Shown piece after piece: positions 56,437 through 64,000 of a stretch of DNA of 64,000 bases. The stretch is from Streptomyces avicenniae (GTDB taxonomy: Bacteria > Actinomycetota > Actinomycetes > Streptomycetales > Streptomycetaceae), in contig NZ_JOEK01000016.1 of the NCBI RefSeq assembly GCF_000719135.1, positions 1 through 64,000 on the forward strand. The letters run 5' to 3'. A model generated the notes under the pieces. That model was not told the DNA's origin. It made no database searches and saw only the letters and a list, made by a program, of their open reading frames with translations. The number at the start of each line of letters is the position of its first letter. Position 1 is the stretch's first letter. Both the position numbers and the translations under genes were made by a program.

Positions 56437-58046
56437 GGCAGGCTCCCCACCACACCGGCGCCCCGGCGCACGCCGGTCCGCAGTTCCAGGGCCGCATCGA
56501 CGTCCTCGGCAGTCGGCCGGTCATGACCGGCCAGGTCCGCGACCGTCCAGGCCACCCGCAGCACCCGGTCGAGCCCCCGGGCCGTCAACAGCCCCCGGTC
56601 CATGTCCTGTTCGGCGCGCAGCAGCGCCCCGGGGAGCGGCGCCCAGCGGGTCCGCAGCTCATGGCCCGGCACCTCACCGTTGGCGGACCACGGCGTCCCC
56701 GCGTACCGCGCGCCGGAACGCTCGCGCGCCGCCAGCACCCGCGCGGCGACCGTCGCCGTGCTCTCCCCTGCGGGCGCCGCCAGCAGCTCCGCCCTGCCGA
56801 CCGGCTCGACCGGCACCCGCAGGTCGATCCGGTCCAGCAGCGGCCCCGACAGCCGTGACCGGTAGCGCCGCACCGTGCTCGGGAGGCATTCGCACCCGCC
56901 GACGGCCGACCCGTGCCGACCGCACGGGCACGGATTGGCCGCCATCACCAGGAGCACCCGGGCAGGCATCCGCACCACCCCCGCCGCCCTGGCCACCACG
57001 ACATGCCCCGATTCGAGCGGCTGGCGCAGGGCGTCGAGCACCTGCCCGCTCATCTCCAGCGCCTCGTCCAGGAACAGCACACCGTGGTGCGCCAGGGAGA
57101 CGGCGCCCGGACGGGGCACCCCGCTGCCGCCGCCGACCAGGGACGCCATCGACGCCGAGTGGTGCGGAGCGCAGTACGGGGGCCGCTCGATCAGCGGCCG
57201 TTCCGTCGTGAGGGCGCCCGACACGGAGTGGACGGCCGTCACCTCCAGGGCCTCACGGCGGGACAGCGCCGGGAGGATGCCGGGCAGCCGCTCGGCGAGG
57301 AGCGTCTTGCCCGCGCCGGGCGGCCCCTTCAGCAGCAGGTGGTGACGCCCGGCCGCGGCCACCTCAAGGGCCCGGCGCGCGACCCGCTGCCCCGCCACCT
57401 CGGCCAGATCGGGCCGCCGCTCGCCCGCCGGCAGCCACGTCAGCCCGGCCGCGGGCGGACAGTCCCACCCCACGCCACCCGGCACGCCGGGCGGGCCACC
57501 GGGATCGCCCGGGTCCGGCTCCTCCGGCACCGGCTCGTCGGCCAGCACCGCGATGAGCTGCCGCAGCGTCCTGACACCGAGGACCGCGACCTCCGGCACG
57601 AGCGACGCCTCGGCCACGGCCGCCTCTGGCACGACGACGTGCCGGTAGCCCGCGCCCGCCGCCGCCAGCACGGCGGGCAGCACACCGCGCACCGGCCGCA
57701 CCCACCCGTCGAGCCCCAGCTCCCCGATCATCATCAGCTCCGCGATGCTCCGCGGATCGATCCGCTCGGCGGCGGCCAGCACACTGCACGCCACCGCCAG
57801 GTCGAACCCGCTGCCGTGCTTCGGCACGGCCGCCGGGCTCAGCCCCACGGTGAGCTTCTTCTGCGGCCACGGCGTCCCCGAGTTGACCACGGCCGCGCGG
57901 ACGCGGTCGCGGCTCTCCGTCAGCGACCGGTCGGCGAGCCCGACCAGCGAGAACGTGGCGACCCCCGGCTCCAGATCGGCCTGCACCTCGACCACCACCC
58001 CCTCGACCCCGGTCAGCGCCACGGCGCAGGTACGCGCGAACGTCAT
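56433..58046 (-). CDS. comM: Mg-chelatase-like AAA+ ATPase ComM (YifB)
   Basis: A 537-aa protein: N-terminal domain GVEGVVVEVQADLEPGVATF and SLVGLADRSLTESRDRVRAA, Lon-like fold, then a Walker A LLKGPPGAGKTLLAERLPGI (about residue 250), Walker B GVLFLDEALEM, CPCGRHGS zinc-like Cys cluster, and the YRSRLSGPLLDRIDLRVPVE sensor. ComM is a hexameric helicase promoting branch migration during recombination. Start ATG 58046 overlaps yraN by 1 base; the stop overlaps the dprA start. Confidence 0.95.
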   Translation of the reverse strand: MTFARTCAVALTGVEGVVVEVQADLEPGVATFSLVGLADRSLTESRDRVRAAVVNSGTPWPQKKLTVGLSPAAVPKHGSGFDLAVACSVLAAAERIDPRSIAELMMIGELGLDGWVRPVRGVLPAVLAAAGAGYRHVVVPEAAVAEASLVPEVAVLGVRTLRQLIAVLADEPVPEEPDPGDPGGPPGVPGGVGWDCPPAAGLTWLPAGERRPDLAEVAGQRVARRALEVAAAGRHHLLLKGPPGAGKTLLAERLPGILPALSRREALEVTAVHSVSGALTTERPLIERPPYCAPHHSASMASLVGGGSGVPRPGAVSLAHHGVLFLDEALEMSGQVLDALRQPLESGHVVVARAAGVVRMPARVLLVMAANPCPCGRHGSAVGGCECLPSTVRRYRSRLSGPLLDRIDLRVPVEPVGRAELLAAPAGESTATVAARVLAARERSGARYAGTPWSANGEVPGHELRTRWAPLPGALLRAEQDMDRGLLTARGLDRVLRVAWTVADLAGHDRPTAEDVDAALELRTGVRRGAGVVGSLP

Positions 58047-58429
58047 CAGGCCACCCCCCGCACGTGCTCCACGACCGGGGCGCCGCGCCGTGGCACCAGG
58101 ACGCCCAGCAGGTCGATCCGCACCCCGCCGGACGGCGGCGCGCCGTGCTCCCGCAGCCACCGCTCGCTCAGCCACCACTCGGCCAGCTCCCGCAGCCGCC
58201 GCGCCTTCCCCGGCGTCAGCGCGGCCATCGGATGCTGGAAACCACCGCTCCTGCGCGTCTTCACCTCACAGATCACCAGGGCGCCGTCCGGCGCCGCGTC
58301 GCGCGCCACGACGTCGATCTCGCCCGCGCGGCAGCGCCAGTTGCGTTCCAGCACGGTCAGTCCCGCCTCGCGCAGCCGCCGTACGGCGACGTCCTCCCCG
58401 AAGCGGCCCAGCGCGTCTCGCCGGTTCAT
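58046..58429 (-). CDS. yraN: YraN family endonuclease-like protein
   Basis: A 127-aa restriction-endonuclease-fold protein: [35 protein letters not shown] (active-site GEIDxV), [20 protein letters not shown] and [11 protein letters not shown] plus E-V-K are the usual catalytic residues, so activity looks possible. It is first of the yraN-comM-dprA-whiG set on the minus strand. Confidence 0.94.
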   Translation of the reverse strand: MNRRDALGRFGEDVAVRRLREAGLTVLERNWRCRAGEIDVVARDAAPDGALVICEVKTRRSGGFQHPMAALTPGKARRLRELAEWWLSERWLREHGAPPSGGVRIDLLGVLVPRRGAPVVEHVRGVA

Positions 58430-58800
58430 CCCGCATCACCTCCGCCCCCGACGATGGCCCGGTCCGCCGCGAGAAGTGGATCTTGGTGGACAACCCGGAG
58501 GTTGTGGACAACTCCGTCACCCCTGTGGGTGACGATCCGCGCGTGAGCACTCGGTCGCCCCGGGTCCTCCCGGTCCCGTACACTTCTGGTGGCGATCCGG
58601 GGACCCGGATCGACCTCGCATGCCCCGCCATCCGGCGCCCCCGGTCGGTCACCGACCGCCTCCGGCGCCTCGGTGGCCGCGCACCTCGGTCCTCGGAGCG
58701 GTTCGTCCCCACGGCGGCTCCCAGGCTCAGCGCGCCGGGGCATCAGGGGCGCCGCCCGACCGGGCGGCGCTGACAACCGAGCGTCACAAGGAGAACGGCC
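58430..58800 (+). other. 371-bp intergenic region before rpsB
   Basis: No gene is supported. It contains the right inverted repeat (58486-58510), probable rpsB promoter sequence (no convincing -35/-10 pair picked out by eye) and the rpsB leader. CACAAGGAG (58785-58793) is the rpsB ribosome binding site. Confidence 0.6.
58486..58510. repeat. Right copy of inverted repeat flanking the whiG-yraN block
   Basis: GTGGACAACCCG (58486-58497), five bases, TGTGGACA (58503-58510): reverse complement of the left copy at 52859-52883, 20 of 25 bases identical and same spacing. The five middle bases differ. Confidence 0.7.
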
Positions 58801-59712
58801 ATGGCCGTCGTCACGATGCGGGAGCTGCTGGAGAGCGGCGTCCACTTCGGGCACCAGACCCGTCGTTGGAACCCGAAGATGAAGCGCTTCATCTTCACCG
58901 AGCGCAACGGCATCTACATCATCGACCTGCTCCAGTCGCTGTCGTACATCGACCGCGCCTACGAGTTCGTCAAGGAGACCGTCGCGCACGGCGGCACGGT
59001 CATGTTCGTCGGCACCAAGAAGCAGGCCCAGCAGGCCATCTCGGAGCAGGCGGCGCGGGTCGGGATGCCGTACGTCAACCAGCGCTGGCTGGGTGGCATG
59101 CTCACCAACTTCTCCACCGTCCACAAGCGGCTCCAGCGCCTCAAGGAGCTGGAGGCCATCGACTTCGACGACGTCGCGGCGTCCGGTCTCACGAAGAAGG
59201 AACTGCTCGTCCTCTCCCGCGAGAAGGCGAAGCTGGAGCGCACCCTCGGCGGTATCCGCGACATGCAGAAGGTGCCCAGCGCCGTCTGGATCGTGGACAC
59301 CAAGAAGGAGCACATCGCCGTCGGCGAGGCCCGCAAGCTGAACATCCCGGTCGTCGCGATCCTGGACACCAACTGCGACCCCGACGAGGTCGATTACAAG
59401 ATCCCGGGCAACGACGACGCGATCCGCTCCGTCACCCTGCTCACCCGCGTGATCGCGGACGCCGTCGCCGAGGGCCTCATCTCCCGTTCCGGCGTGGCCA
59501 CCGAGGCCAAGGAGGGCGAGAAGCCCGCCGGTGAGCCGCTGCCCGAGTGGGAGCGCGAGCTGCTGGAGCGCGCCGAGGAGAAGCAGGCCGACGAGCAGCC
59601 CGCCGCCGAGGCGCCTGCCGCCGAGGCCGCCGCCCCCGCCGCCGAGGCGCCTGCGGCCGAGGCCGCCGCCCCGGCCGCCGAGGAGGCCCAGGCCCCCGCC
59701 GAGCAGTCCTGA
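58801..59712 (+). CDS. rpsB: 30S ribosomal protein S2
   Basis: A 303-aa protein with the S2 core (residues 1-230): [65 protein letters not shown] and [12 protein letters not shown]. The last 60 residues are an Ala/Glu/Pro-rich tail containing a tandem 12-residue repeat [12 protein letters not shown] (about 260-290). AAGGAG precedes ATG. Forms a transcription unit with tsf. Confidence 0.98.
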   Translation: MAVVTMRELLESGVHFGHQTRRWNPKMKRFIFTERNGIYIIDLLQSLSYIDRAYEFVKETVAHGGTVMFVGTKKQAQQAISEQAARVGMPYVNQRWLGGMLTNFSTVHKRLQRLKELEAIDFDDVAASGLTKKELLVLSREKAKLERTLGGIRDMQKVPSAVWIVDTKKEHIAVGEARKLNIPVVAILDTNCDPDEVDYKIPGNDDAIRSVTLLTRVIADAVAEGLISRSGVATEAKEGEKPAGEPLPEWERELLERAEEKQADEQPAAEAPAAEAAAPAAEAPAAEAAAPAAEEAQAPAEQS

Positions 59713-59727
59713 CGCGGAACAGAGCGA

Positions 59728-59787
59728 CGGCCGGGCGCACGGCGGGTACGGACGGATCACTCCGCCCGTCCCCCGTGCGCCCGGCCG
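59728..59787 (+). promoter_or_regulatory. Long hairpin between rpsB and tsf
   Basis: CGGCCGGGCGCACGG (59728-59742) pairs perfectly over 15 bp with 59773-59787; inside, GGACGG (59750-59755) pairs with CCGTCC (59766-59771). No T tract. Probably a partial terminator or processing signal setting the S2:EF-Ts ratio. Confidence 0.65.
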
Positions 59788-59836
59788 AGCGAGTGCCAAG
59801 CGATCCGATCGACTTCCGGAAGAGAATTCAGTAACC

Positions 59837-60673
59837 ATGGCGAACTTCACCGCCGCCGACGTCAAGAAGCTCCGTGAGCTGTCCGGCGCCGGCATGATGG
59901 ACTGCAAGAAGGCGCTGGACGAGGCCGAGGGTGACGTCACCAAGGCCGTCGAGATCCTGCGCGTCAAGGGCCAGAAGGGCGTGGCCAAGCGCGAGAGCCG
60001 CACCGCCTCGAACGGCGCCGTCGTCTCCCTCATCGCCGACGACAGCACCCGCGGCGTGCTCGTCGAGCTGAAGTGCGAGACCGACTTCGTCGCCAAGGGT
60101 GACAAGTTCCAGGCCGTCGCCGACGCCATCGCCCAGCACGTCTTCGCCAGCTCGCCCGCCGACCTCGGCGCGCTGCTCGCCTCCGAGATCGAGCCCGGCA
60201 AGACCGTGCAGACCTACGTGGACGAGGCGAACGCGACCCTGGGCGAGAAGATCGTCCTCGACCGCTTCGCGCAGTTCTCCGGCGCCTTCGTCGCCTCCTA
60301 CCTGCACCGCACCAGCCCCGACCTGCCCCCGCAGGTCGGCGTGCTGGTCGAGCTCGACCAGGAGAACGCCCAGGTCGCCAAGGACGTCGCGCAGCACGTC
60401 GCCGCGTTCGGCCCGCGCTTCCTGACCCGTGACGAGGTGCCCGCCGAGACGGTCGAGAACGAGCGCCGCATCGCCGAGGCGACCGCGCGCGAGGAGGGCA
60501 AGCCCGAGGGCGCCCTCCCGAAGATCGTCGAGGGCAGGGTGAACGGTTTCTTCAAGGAGAACGTCCTGCTGGAGCAGGCGTTCGCCAAGGACAACAAGAA
60601 GACGGTGGCCAAGGTCCTGACCGAGGCCGGTGTGTCGCTCAAGGGCTTCGCCCGCTTCCGCGTCGGCGCCTGA
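59837..60673 (+). CDS. tsf: Elongation factor Ts
   Basis: A 278-aa nucleotide exchange factor for EF-Tu. N-terminal UBA-like domain [20 protein letters not shown] with [20 protein letters not shown], then the EF-Tu contact [12 protein letters not shown]. The ATG follows a weak ribosome binding site AAGAGAA. Standard length. Confidence 0.98.
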   Translation: MANFTAADVKKLRELSGAGMMDCKKALDEAEGDVTKAVEILRVKGQKGVAKRESRTASNGAVVSLIADDSTRGVLVELKCETDFVAKGDKFQAVADAIAQHVFASSPADLGALLASEIEPGKTVQTYVDEANATLGEKIVLDRFAQFSGAFVASYLHRTSPDLPPQVGVLVELDQENAQVAKDVAQHVAAFGPRFLTRDEVPAETVENERRIAEATAREEGKPEGALPKIVEGRVNGFFKENVLLEQAFAKDNKKTVAKVLTEAGVSLKGFARFRVGA

Positions 60674-60717
60674 CCCGCCGCCTCGCACCGCGCCCGCCGC
60701 GCCGTCGGCGACGGATC

Positions 60718-60750
60718 GGACTCCGCCCGGCTATTGTCGGGCGGAAGTCC
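60718..60750 (+). terminator. Hairpin downstream of tsf
   Basis: GGACTCCGCCCG (60718-60729) pairs with CGGGCGGAAGTCC (60738-60750) with one bulged A around an 8-base loop. Probably the rpsB-tsf terminator. Confidence 0.7.
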
Positions 60751-60797
60751 GTCAGGCCGCAGGCTGTGCACCGGCCGGGACGACCGTAGTTGTGACG

Positions 60798-60849
60798 AGG
60801 AGGCCACCGCACGGACGGAACCGCACGGAACCGCCGGCAGTGGCCTCCT
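60798..60849 (+). promoter_or_regulatory. pyrH leader stem-loop
   Basis: AGGAGGCCAC (60798-60807) and GTGGCCTCCT (60840-60849) form a perfect 10-bp stem with a 32-base loop that holds two direct CCGCACGGA repeats (60807-60815, 60821-60829). It ends 24 bp before the pyrH start. Confidence 0.5.
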
Positions 60850-60873
60850 TGGTGTGTGCCCGAGGAGAGTGCC

Positions 60874-61611
60874 ATGAACCAGGACGACAAACCGCGGCGT
60901 TTTCTGCTGAAACTGTCGGGAGAGGCCTTCGCGGGCGGCGGCGGGCTCGGTGTCGATCCCGACATCGTGCACACGATGGCCCGGGAGATCGCCGCCGTCG
61001 TACGCGACGGCGCGCAGATCGCGATCGTCATCGGCGGCGGCAACTTCTTCCGTGGCGCCGAGCTCCAGCAGCGGGGCATGGACCGGGCCCGCTCGGACTA
61101 CATGGGCATGCTCGGCACCGTGATGAACTGCCTCGCGCTCCAGGACTTCCTGGAGAAGGAGGGCATCGACTCCCGCGTGCAGACCGCCATCACGATGGGG
61201 CAGGTCGCCGAGCCGTACATCCCCCTGCGGGCCGTGCGGCATCTGGAGAAGGGCCGGGTCGTCATCTTCGGCGCCGGTATGGGCATGCCGTACTTCTCCA
61301 CCGACACCACGGCCGCCCAGCGCGCGCTGGAGATCCACGCCGAGGCGCTGCTGATGGGGAAGAACGGCGTGGACGGCGTCTACGACTCCGACCCCGCGAA
61401 GAACGCCGACGCGGTCAAGTTCGACGCGCTCGACTACGGCGAGGTCATCACCCGTGACCTGCGGGTCGCCGACTCCACCGCGATCACCCTGTGCCGGGAC
61501 AACCAGTTGCCCATCCTGGTGTTCGAGCTGCTCGCGGAGGGCAATATCGCCCGTGCCGTAAAGGGTGAGAAGATCGGCACACTCGTCAACAGCCAGGGCC
61601 GCCGGGCCTGA
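60874..61611 (+). CDS. pyrH: UMP kinase
   Basis: A 245-aa amino-acid-kinase-fold enzyme phosphorylating [63 protein letters not shown] and [20 protein letters not shown] identify it. ATG 60874 has GAGGAGAG upstream. frr follows after 33 bp. Confidence 0.98.
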   Translation: MNQDDKPRRFLLKLSGEAFAGGGGLGVDPDIVHTMAREIAAVVRDGAQIAIVIGGGNFFRGAELQQRGMDRARSDYMGMLGTVMNCLALQDFLEKEGIDSRVQTAITMGQVAEPYIPLRAVRHLEKGRVVIFGAGMGMPYFSTDTTAAQRALEIHAEALLMGKNGVDGVYDSDPAKNADAVKFDALDYGEVITRDLRVADSTAITLCRDNQLPILVFELLAEGNIARAVKGEKIGTLVNSQGRRA

Positions 61612-61644
61612 GCCGCCTCCCACACACCGAACCAGGAGCACGTG

Positions 61645-62202
61645 GTGATCGAAGAAGCCCTCCTCGAAGCCGAGGAGAAGATGGAGAAGGCCGTGGGCGT
61701 CGCCAAGGACGACCTGGCCGCGATCCGTACCGGCCGTGCGCACCCGGCGATGTTCAACAAGATCGTGGCCGAGTACTACGGCACCAAGACCCCGATCCAG
61801 CAGCTCGCCTCGTTCTCGGTGCCCGAGGCGCGCATGGCGGTGGTGACCCCGTTCGACAAGACGGCGCTGCGCAACATCGAGCAGGCCATCCGCGACTCCG
61901 ACCTCGGCGTCAACCCGACGAACGACGGCCACATCATCCGTGTCGTCCTCCCCGAGCTGACGGAGGAGCGGCGCCGCGAGTTCATCAAGGTCGCCCGCAC
62001 CAAGGGTGAGGACGCCAAGATCTCGATCCGTGGCGTCCGGCGCAAGGCCAAGGAGGCCATCGACAAGGCCGTCAAGGACGGCGAGGTCGGCGAGGACGAG
62101 GGCCGTCGCGGCGAGAAGGAGCTGGACGACACCACGTCGAAGTACGTCGCCCAGGTGGACGAGCTGCTCAAGCACAAGGAATCCGAGCTGCTAGAGGTCT
62201 GA
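61645..62202 (+). CDS. frr: Ribosome recycling factor
   Basis: A 185-aa tRNA-mimicking factor that, with EF-G, splits post-termination ribosomes. [60 protein letters not shown] and [20 protein letters not shown] are typical. GTG 61645 is chosen over GTG 61642 because the protein then starts [16 protein letters not shown] at the usual length. Confidence 0.98.
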   Translation: MIEEALLEAEEKMEKAVGVAKDDLAAIRTGRAHPAMFNKIVAEYYGTKTPIQQLASFSVPEARMAVVTPFDKTALRNIEQAIRDSDLGVNPTNDGHIIRVVLPELTEERRREFIKVARTKGEDAKISIRGVRRKAKEAIDKAVKDGEVGEDEGRRGEKELDDTTSKYVAQVDELLKHKESELLEV

Positions 62203-62266
62203 ACCCGACCGGCCGGGGCGGCCCGGCCGGCGCGCCCGCCGACTGAGGACGAGGACACACCCACCC

Positions 62267-63223
62267 GTGAACGATTCATCCTGGGGACCGCCCCGGGCCA
62301 CCGGTTACGTCGCACGGCCCCAGGCCGTGCCACCCGCCCCGGCGGGTCCCGTGCGCGAACCGGTCCCGGCGGCGCAGACTCGGCCTATGACGGAGCAGCA
62401 GCCCAGGAAGCGCGCGGGCCGCGACCTGCGCGCGGCGGTCGGGGTCGGGCTCGCCCTCGGGGCGGTGGTGGTCGCCGCGCTTTTCGTCTACAAGCCCGCG
62501 TTCATCGGCGTCATAGCGGTGGCCGTCGTCGTCGGGCTGTGGGAGCTGTCCACGCGGTTCGCCGAGCGCAAGAACATCCATGTGCCGCTCCCGCCGCTGG
62601 CGGTGGGCGGCGCGGCCATGGTCGTGGCGGGGTACTTCGGCGGGTCGGAGGGCGCCTGGATCGCGATGGCGCTGACCGGCATGGCCGTCCTCGTGTGGCG
62701 GATGCTGCGGCCTCCGGAGAACTACCTGCGCGACGTGACGGCCGGGGTCTTCGTCGCGCTGTACGTGCCGTTCATGGCCACGTTCGTGGCGTTGATACTG
62801 AGTGCGGACGACGGCTCGTGGCGCGTGCTGACGTTCCTGCTGCTGACGGTGATCAGCGACACCGGCGCGTACGCGGTCGGCTGGCGGTTCGGGCGGCACA
62901 AGCTCGCGCCGCGCATCAGCCCGGGGAAGACCCGGGAGGGGCTGGCGGGCGCGCTGCTGTTCGCGATGGTGGCGGGCGCGGTCTGCATGCCGCTGCTGAT
63001 CGACGGCGGCACGTGGTGGCAGGGCCTGGTCCTCGGCCTCGGCGTCTCGGTCAGCGCGACCCTCGGTGACCTGGGGGAGTCCATGATCAAGCGGGACCTG
63101 GGCATCAAGGACATGGGCTCCCTGCTGCCCGGCCACGGCGGGATCATGGACCGGCTGGACTCGATACTGCCCACGGCGCCCGTCGTCTGGCTGCTGTTCC
63201 TCGCGTTCGTCGGCGCGGGCTGA
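62267..63223 (+). CDS. cdsA: Phosphatidate cytidylyltransferase
   Basis: A 318-aa membrane enzyme making CDP-diacylglycerol. A Pro-rich cytoplasmic N-terminus (about 60 residues) precedes about 8 membrane segments. The C-terminal signature is SMIKRDLGIKDMGSLLPGHG then GIMDRLDSILPTAPVVW. SDTGAYAVGWRFGRHKLAPR and SPGKTREGLAGAL are also conserved. The start is GTG. Confidence 0.96.
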   Translation: MNDSSWGPPRATGYVARPQAVPPAPAGPVREPVPAAQTRPMTEQQPRKRAGRDLRAAVGVGLALGAVVVAALFVYKPAFIGVIAVAVVVGLWELSTRFAERKNIHVPLPPLAVGGAAMVVAGYFGGSEGAWIAMALTGMAVLVWRMLRPPENYLRDVTAGVFVALYVPFMATFVALILSADDGSWRVLTFLLLTVISDTGAYAVGWRFGRHKLAPRISPGKTREGLAGALLFAMVAGAVCMPLLIDGGTWWQGLVLGLGVSVSATLGDLGESMIKRDLGIKDMGSLLPGHGGIMDRLDSILPTAPVVWLLFLAFVGAG

Positions 63224-63256
63224 GCCGTCCGGCCGATCTGCGACACTGGCAGGACC

Positions 63257-64000
63257 ATGCCTGCACCTGGAGAGCTGACGTTCATCGCGCCGCGCGGAGC
63301 CAAGAAGCCGCCGCGGCACCTCGCCGACCTCACCCCGGAGGAGCGCCGCGAGGCGGTCGTCGCGCTCGGTGAGAAGCCGTTCCGCGCGCAGCAGTTGTCG
63401 CGGCACTACTTCGGCCGCTTCACCGCCGACCCCGCGCAGTGGACGGACGTGCCCGCCGCCGCCCGCGGGCGTCTCGCGGACGCGCTGCTGCCGTCGCTGA
63501 TGACCGAGGTGCGGCACCTCTCGTGCGACGACGGGGCCACCCGCAAGACGCTGTGGCGCCTGCACGACGGCACGATGGTCGAGTCGGTGCTGATGCGCTA
63601 CCCGGACCGGGTCACCATGTGCGTCTCCTCGCAGGCCGGCTGCGGGATGAACTGCCCGTTCTGCGCGACCGGGCAGGCGGGCCTCGACCGGAACCTGTCC
63701 ACCGCCGAGATCGTGCACCAGATCGTGGACGGCATGCGCGCCCTGCGCGACGGCGAGGTGCCGGGCGGCCCGGCGCGGCTGTCGAACATCGTCTTCATGG
63801 GCATGGGCGAGCCGCTGGCCAACTACCGGCGCGTGACCGGCGCCATCCGCCGCCTGACGGACGAGGCGCCGCACGGCGTCGGCCTGTCGCAGCGCGGGAT
63901 CACCGTCTCGACGGTGGGCCTGGTCCCGGCGATGCGGCGGCTGGCCGACGAGGGTTTCTCCTGCCGTCTCGCGGTCTCGCTGCACGCGCCGGACGACGAG
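63257..64000 (+). CDS. rlmN: 23S rRNA (adenine-2503 C2)-methyltransferase RlmN (5' part)
   Basis: The first 248 codons of a radical-SAM methyltransferase that modifies 23S A2503 and t[23 protein letters not shown] is the N-terminal domain; the cluster-binding CxxxCxxC is [27 protein letters not shown] and [20 protein letters not shown] follow. The gene runs past the window end, so the C-terminal catalytic Cys is not seen. It follows cdsA by 33 bp. Confidence 0.95.
   Translation, partial: MPAPGELTFIAPRGAKKPPRHLADLTPEERREAVVALGEKPFRAQQLSRHYFGRFTADPAQWTDVPAAARGRLADALLPSLMTEVRHLSCDDGATRKTLWRLHDGTMVESVLMRYPDRVTMCVSSQAGCGMNCPFCATGQAGLDRNLSTAEIVHQIVDGMRALRDGEVPGGPARLSNIVFMGMGEPLANYRRVTGAIRRLTDEAPHGVGLSQRGITVSTVGLVPAMRRLADEGFSCRLAVSLHAPDDE

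Overview
The window is a chromosomal core segment of a Streptomyces-type actinomycete. Coding sequence has very high GC, concentrated at third codon positions. GTG and TTG starts are common, and several genes are Streptomyces hallmarks: whiG, nsdA, hupS with a histone H1-like tail, ndgR, and four clustered type I signal peptidases. From memory, gene content and order closely follow the S. coelicolor SCO5547-SCO5645 interval. I saw no transposase, integrase, phage gene or CRISPR array.

Layout. 1-7300: the end of a conservon-type GTPase, an FAH-family enzyme, gltX, a tRNA-Gln/tRNA-Glu/tRNA-Glu cluster, a divergent MerR regulator/DUF4188 pair with a striking operator, and ndgR facing leuCD. 7400-15640: nucleoid protein HupS, F420 gene fbiD/cofC, a PlsC-type acyltransferase overlapping gpsA, ddlA, a DUF3515 lipoprotein, an AsnC-type ligand-binding protein, thiL, thiD and rpmB. 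15900-28240: a DAK2 protein, recG, two small unknown genes, rsmD-coaD, a SepIVA/DivIVA-like coiled-coil protein, yceD-rpmF-rnc-mutM, a secreted CAP protein, acyP and a small coiled-coil protein. 28430-34860: smc, glucose permease glcP and ftsY. 34960-45890: a prim-pol-like orphan facing nsdA, the GlnR-boxed amtB-glnK-glnD operon, ffh, an archaeal-type prolyl-tRNA synthetase and a SprT-like metalloprotein. 46039-52830: rpsP-khpA-rimM-trmD-rplS, four signal peptidases and a DUF2469 gene. 52935-58430: an M23 peptidase, a GNAT acetyltransferase, and whiG, dprA, comM and yraN on the minus strand. 58801-64000: rpsB, tsf, pyrH, frr, cdsA and the start of rlmN.

The genes work mainly in translation (ribosomal proteins, tRNA and rRNA modification, tRNA charging), protein targeting and secretion (ftsY, ffh, sipWXYZ), nitrogen sensing (AmtB-GlnK-GlnD), chromosome handling (smc, hupS, recG, comM, dprA) and developmental control (whiG, nsdA). 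The points most worth a second look are: (1) the M23-whiG-dprA-comM-yraN block, which appears inverted relative to the usual Streptomyces order and is bracketed by inverted TGTCCACA-N5-CGGGTTGTCCAC repeats; (2) an internal duplication and a Tyr/Gly/Gln-rich tail in the SepIVA-like protein; (3) an archaeal/eukaryotic-type ProRS; (4) a 170-bp sipX/sipY overlap that may reflect a frameshift; and (5) several unusually perfect operator or hairpin structures. No clearly new multi-gene system was found.
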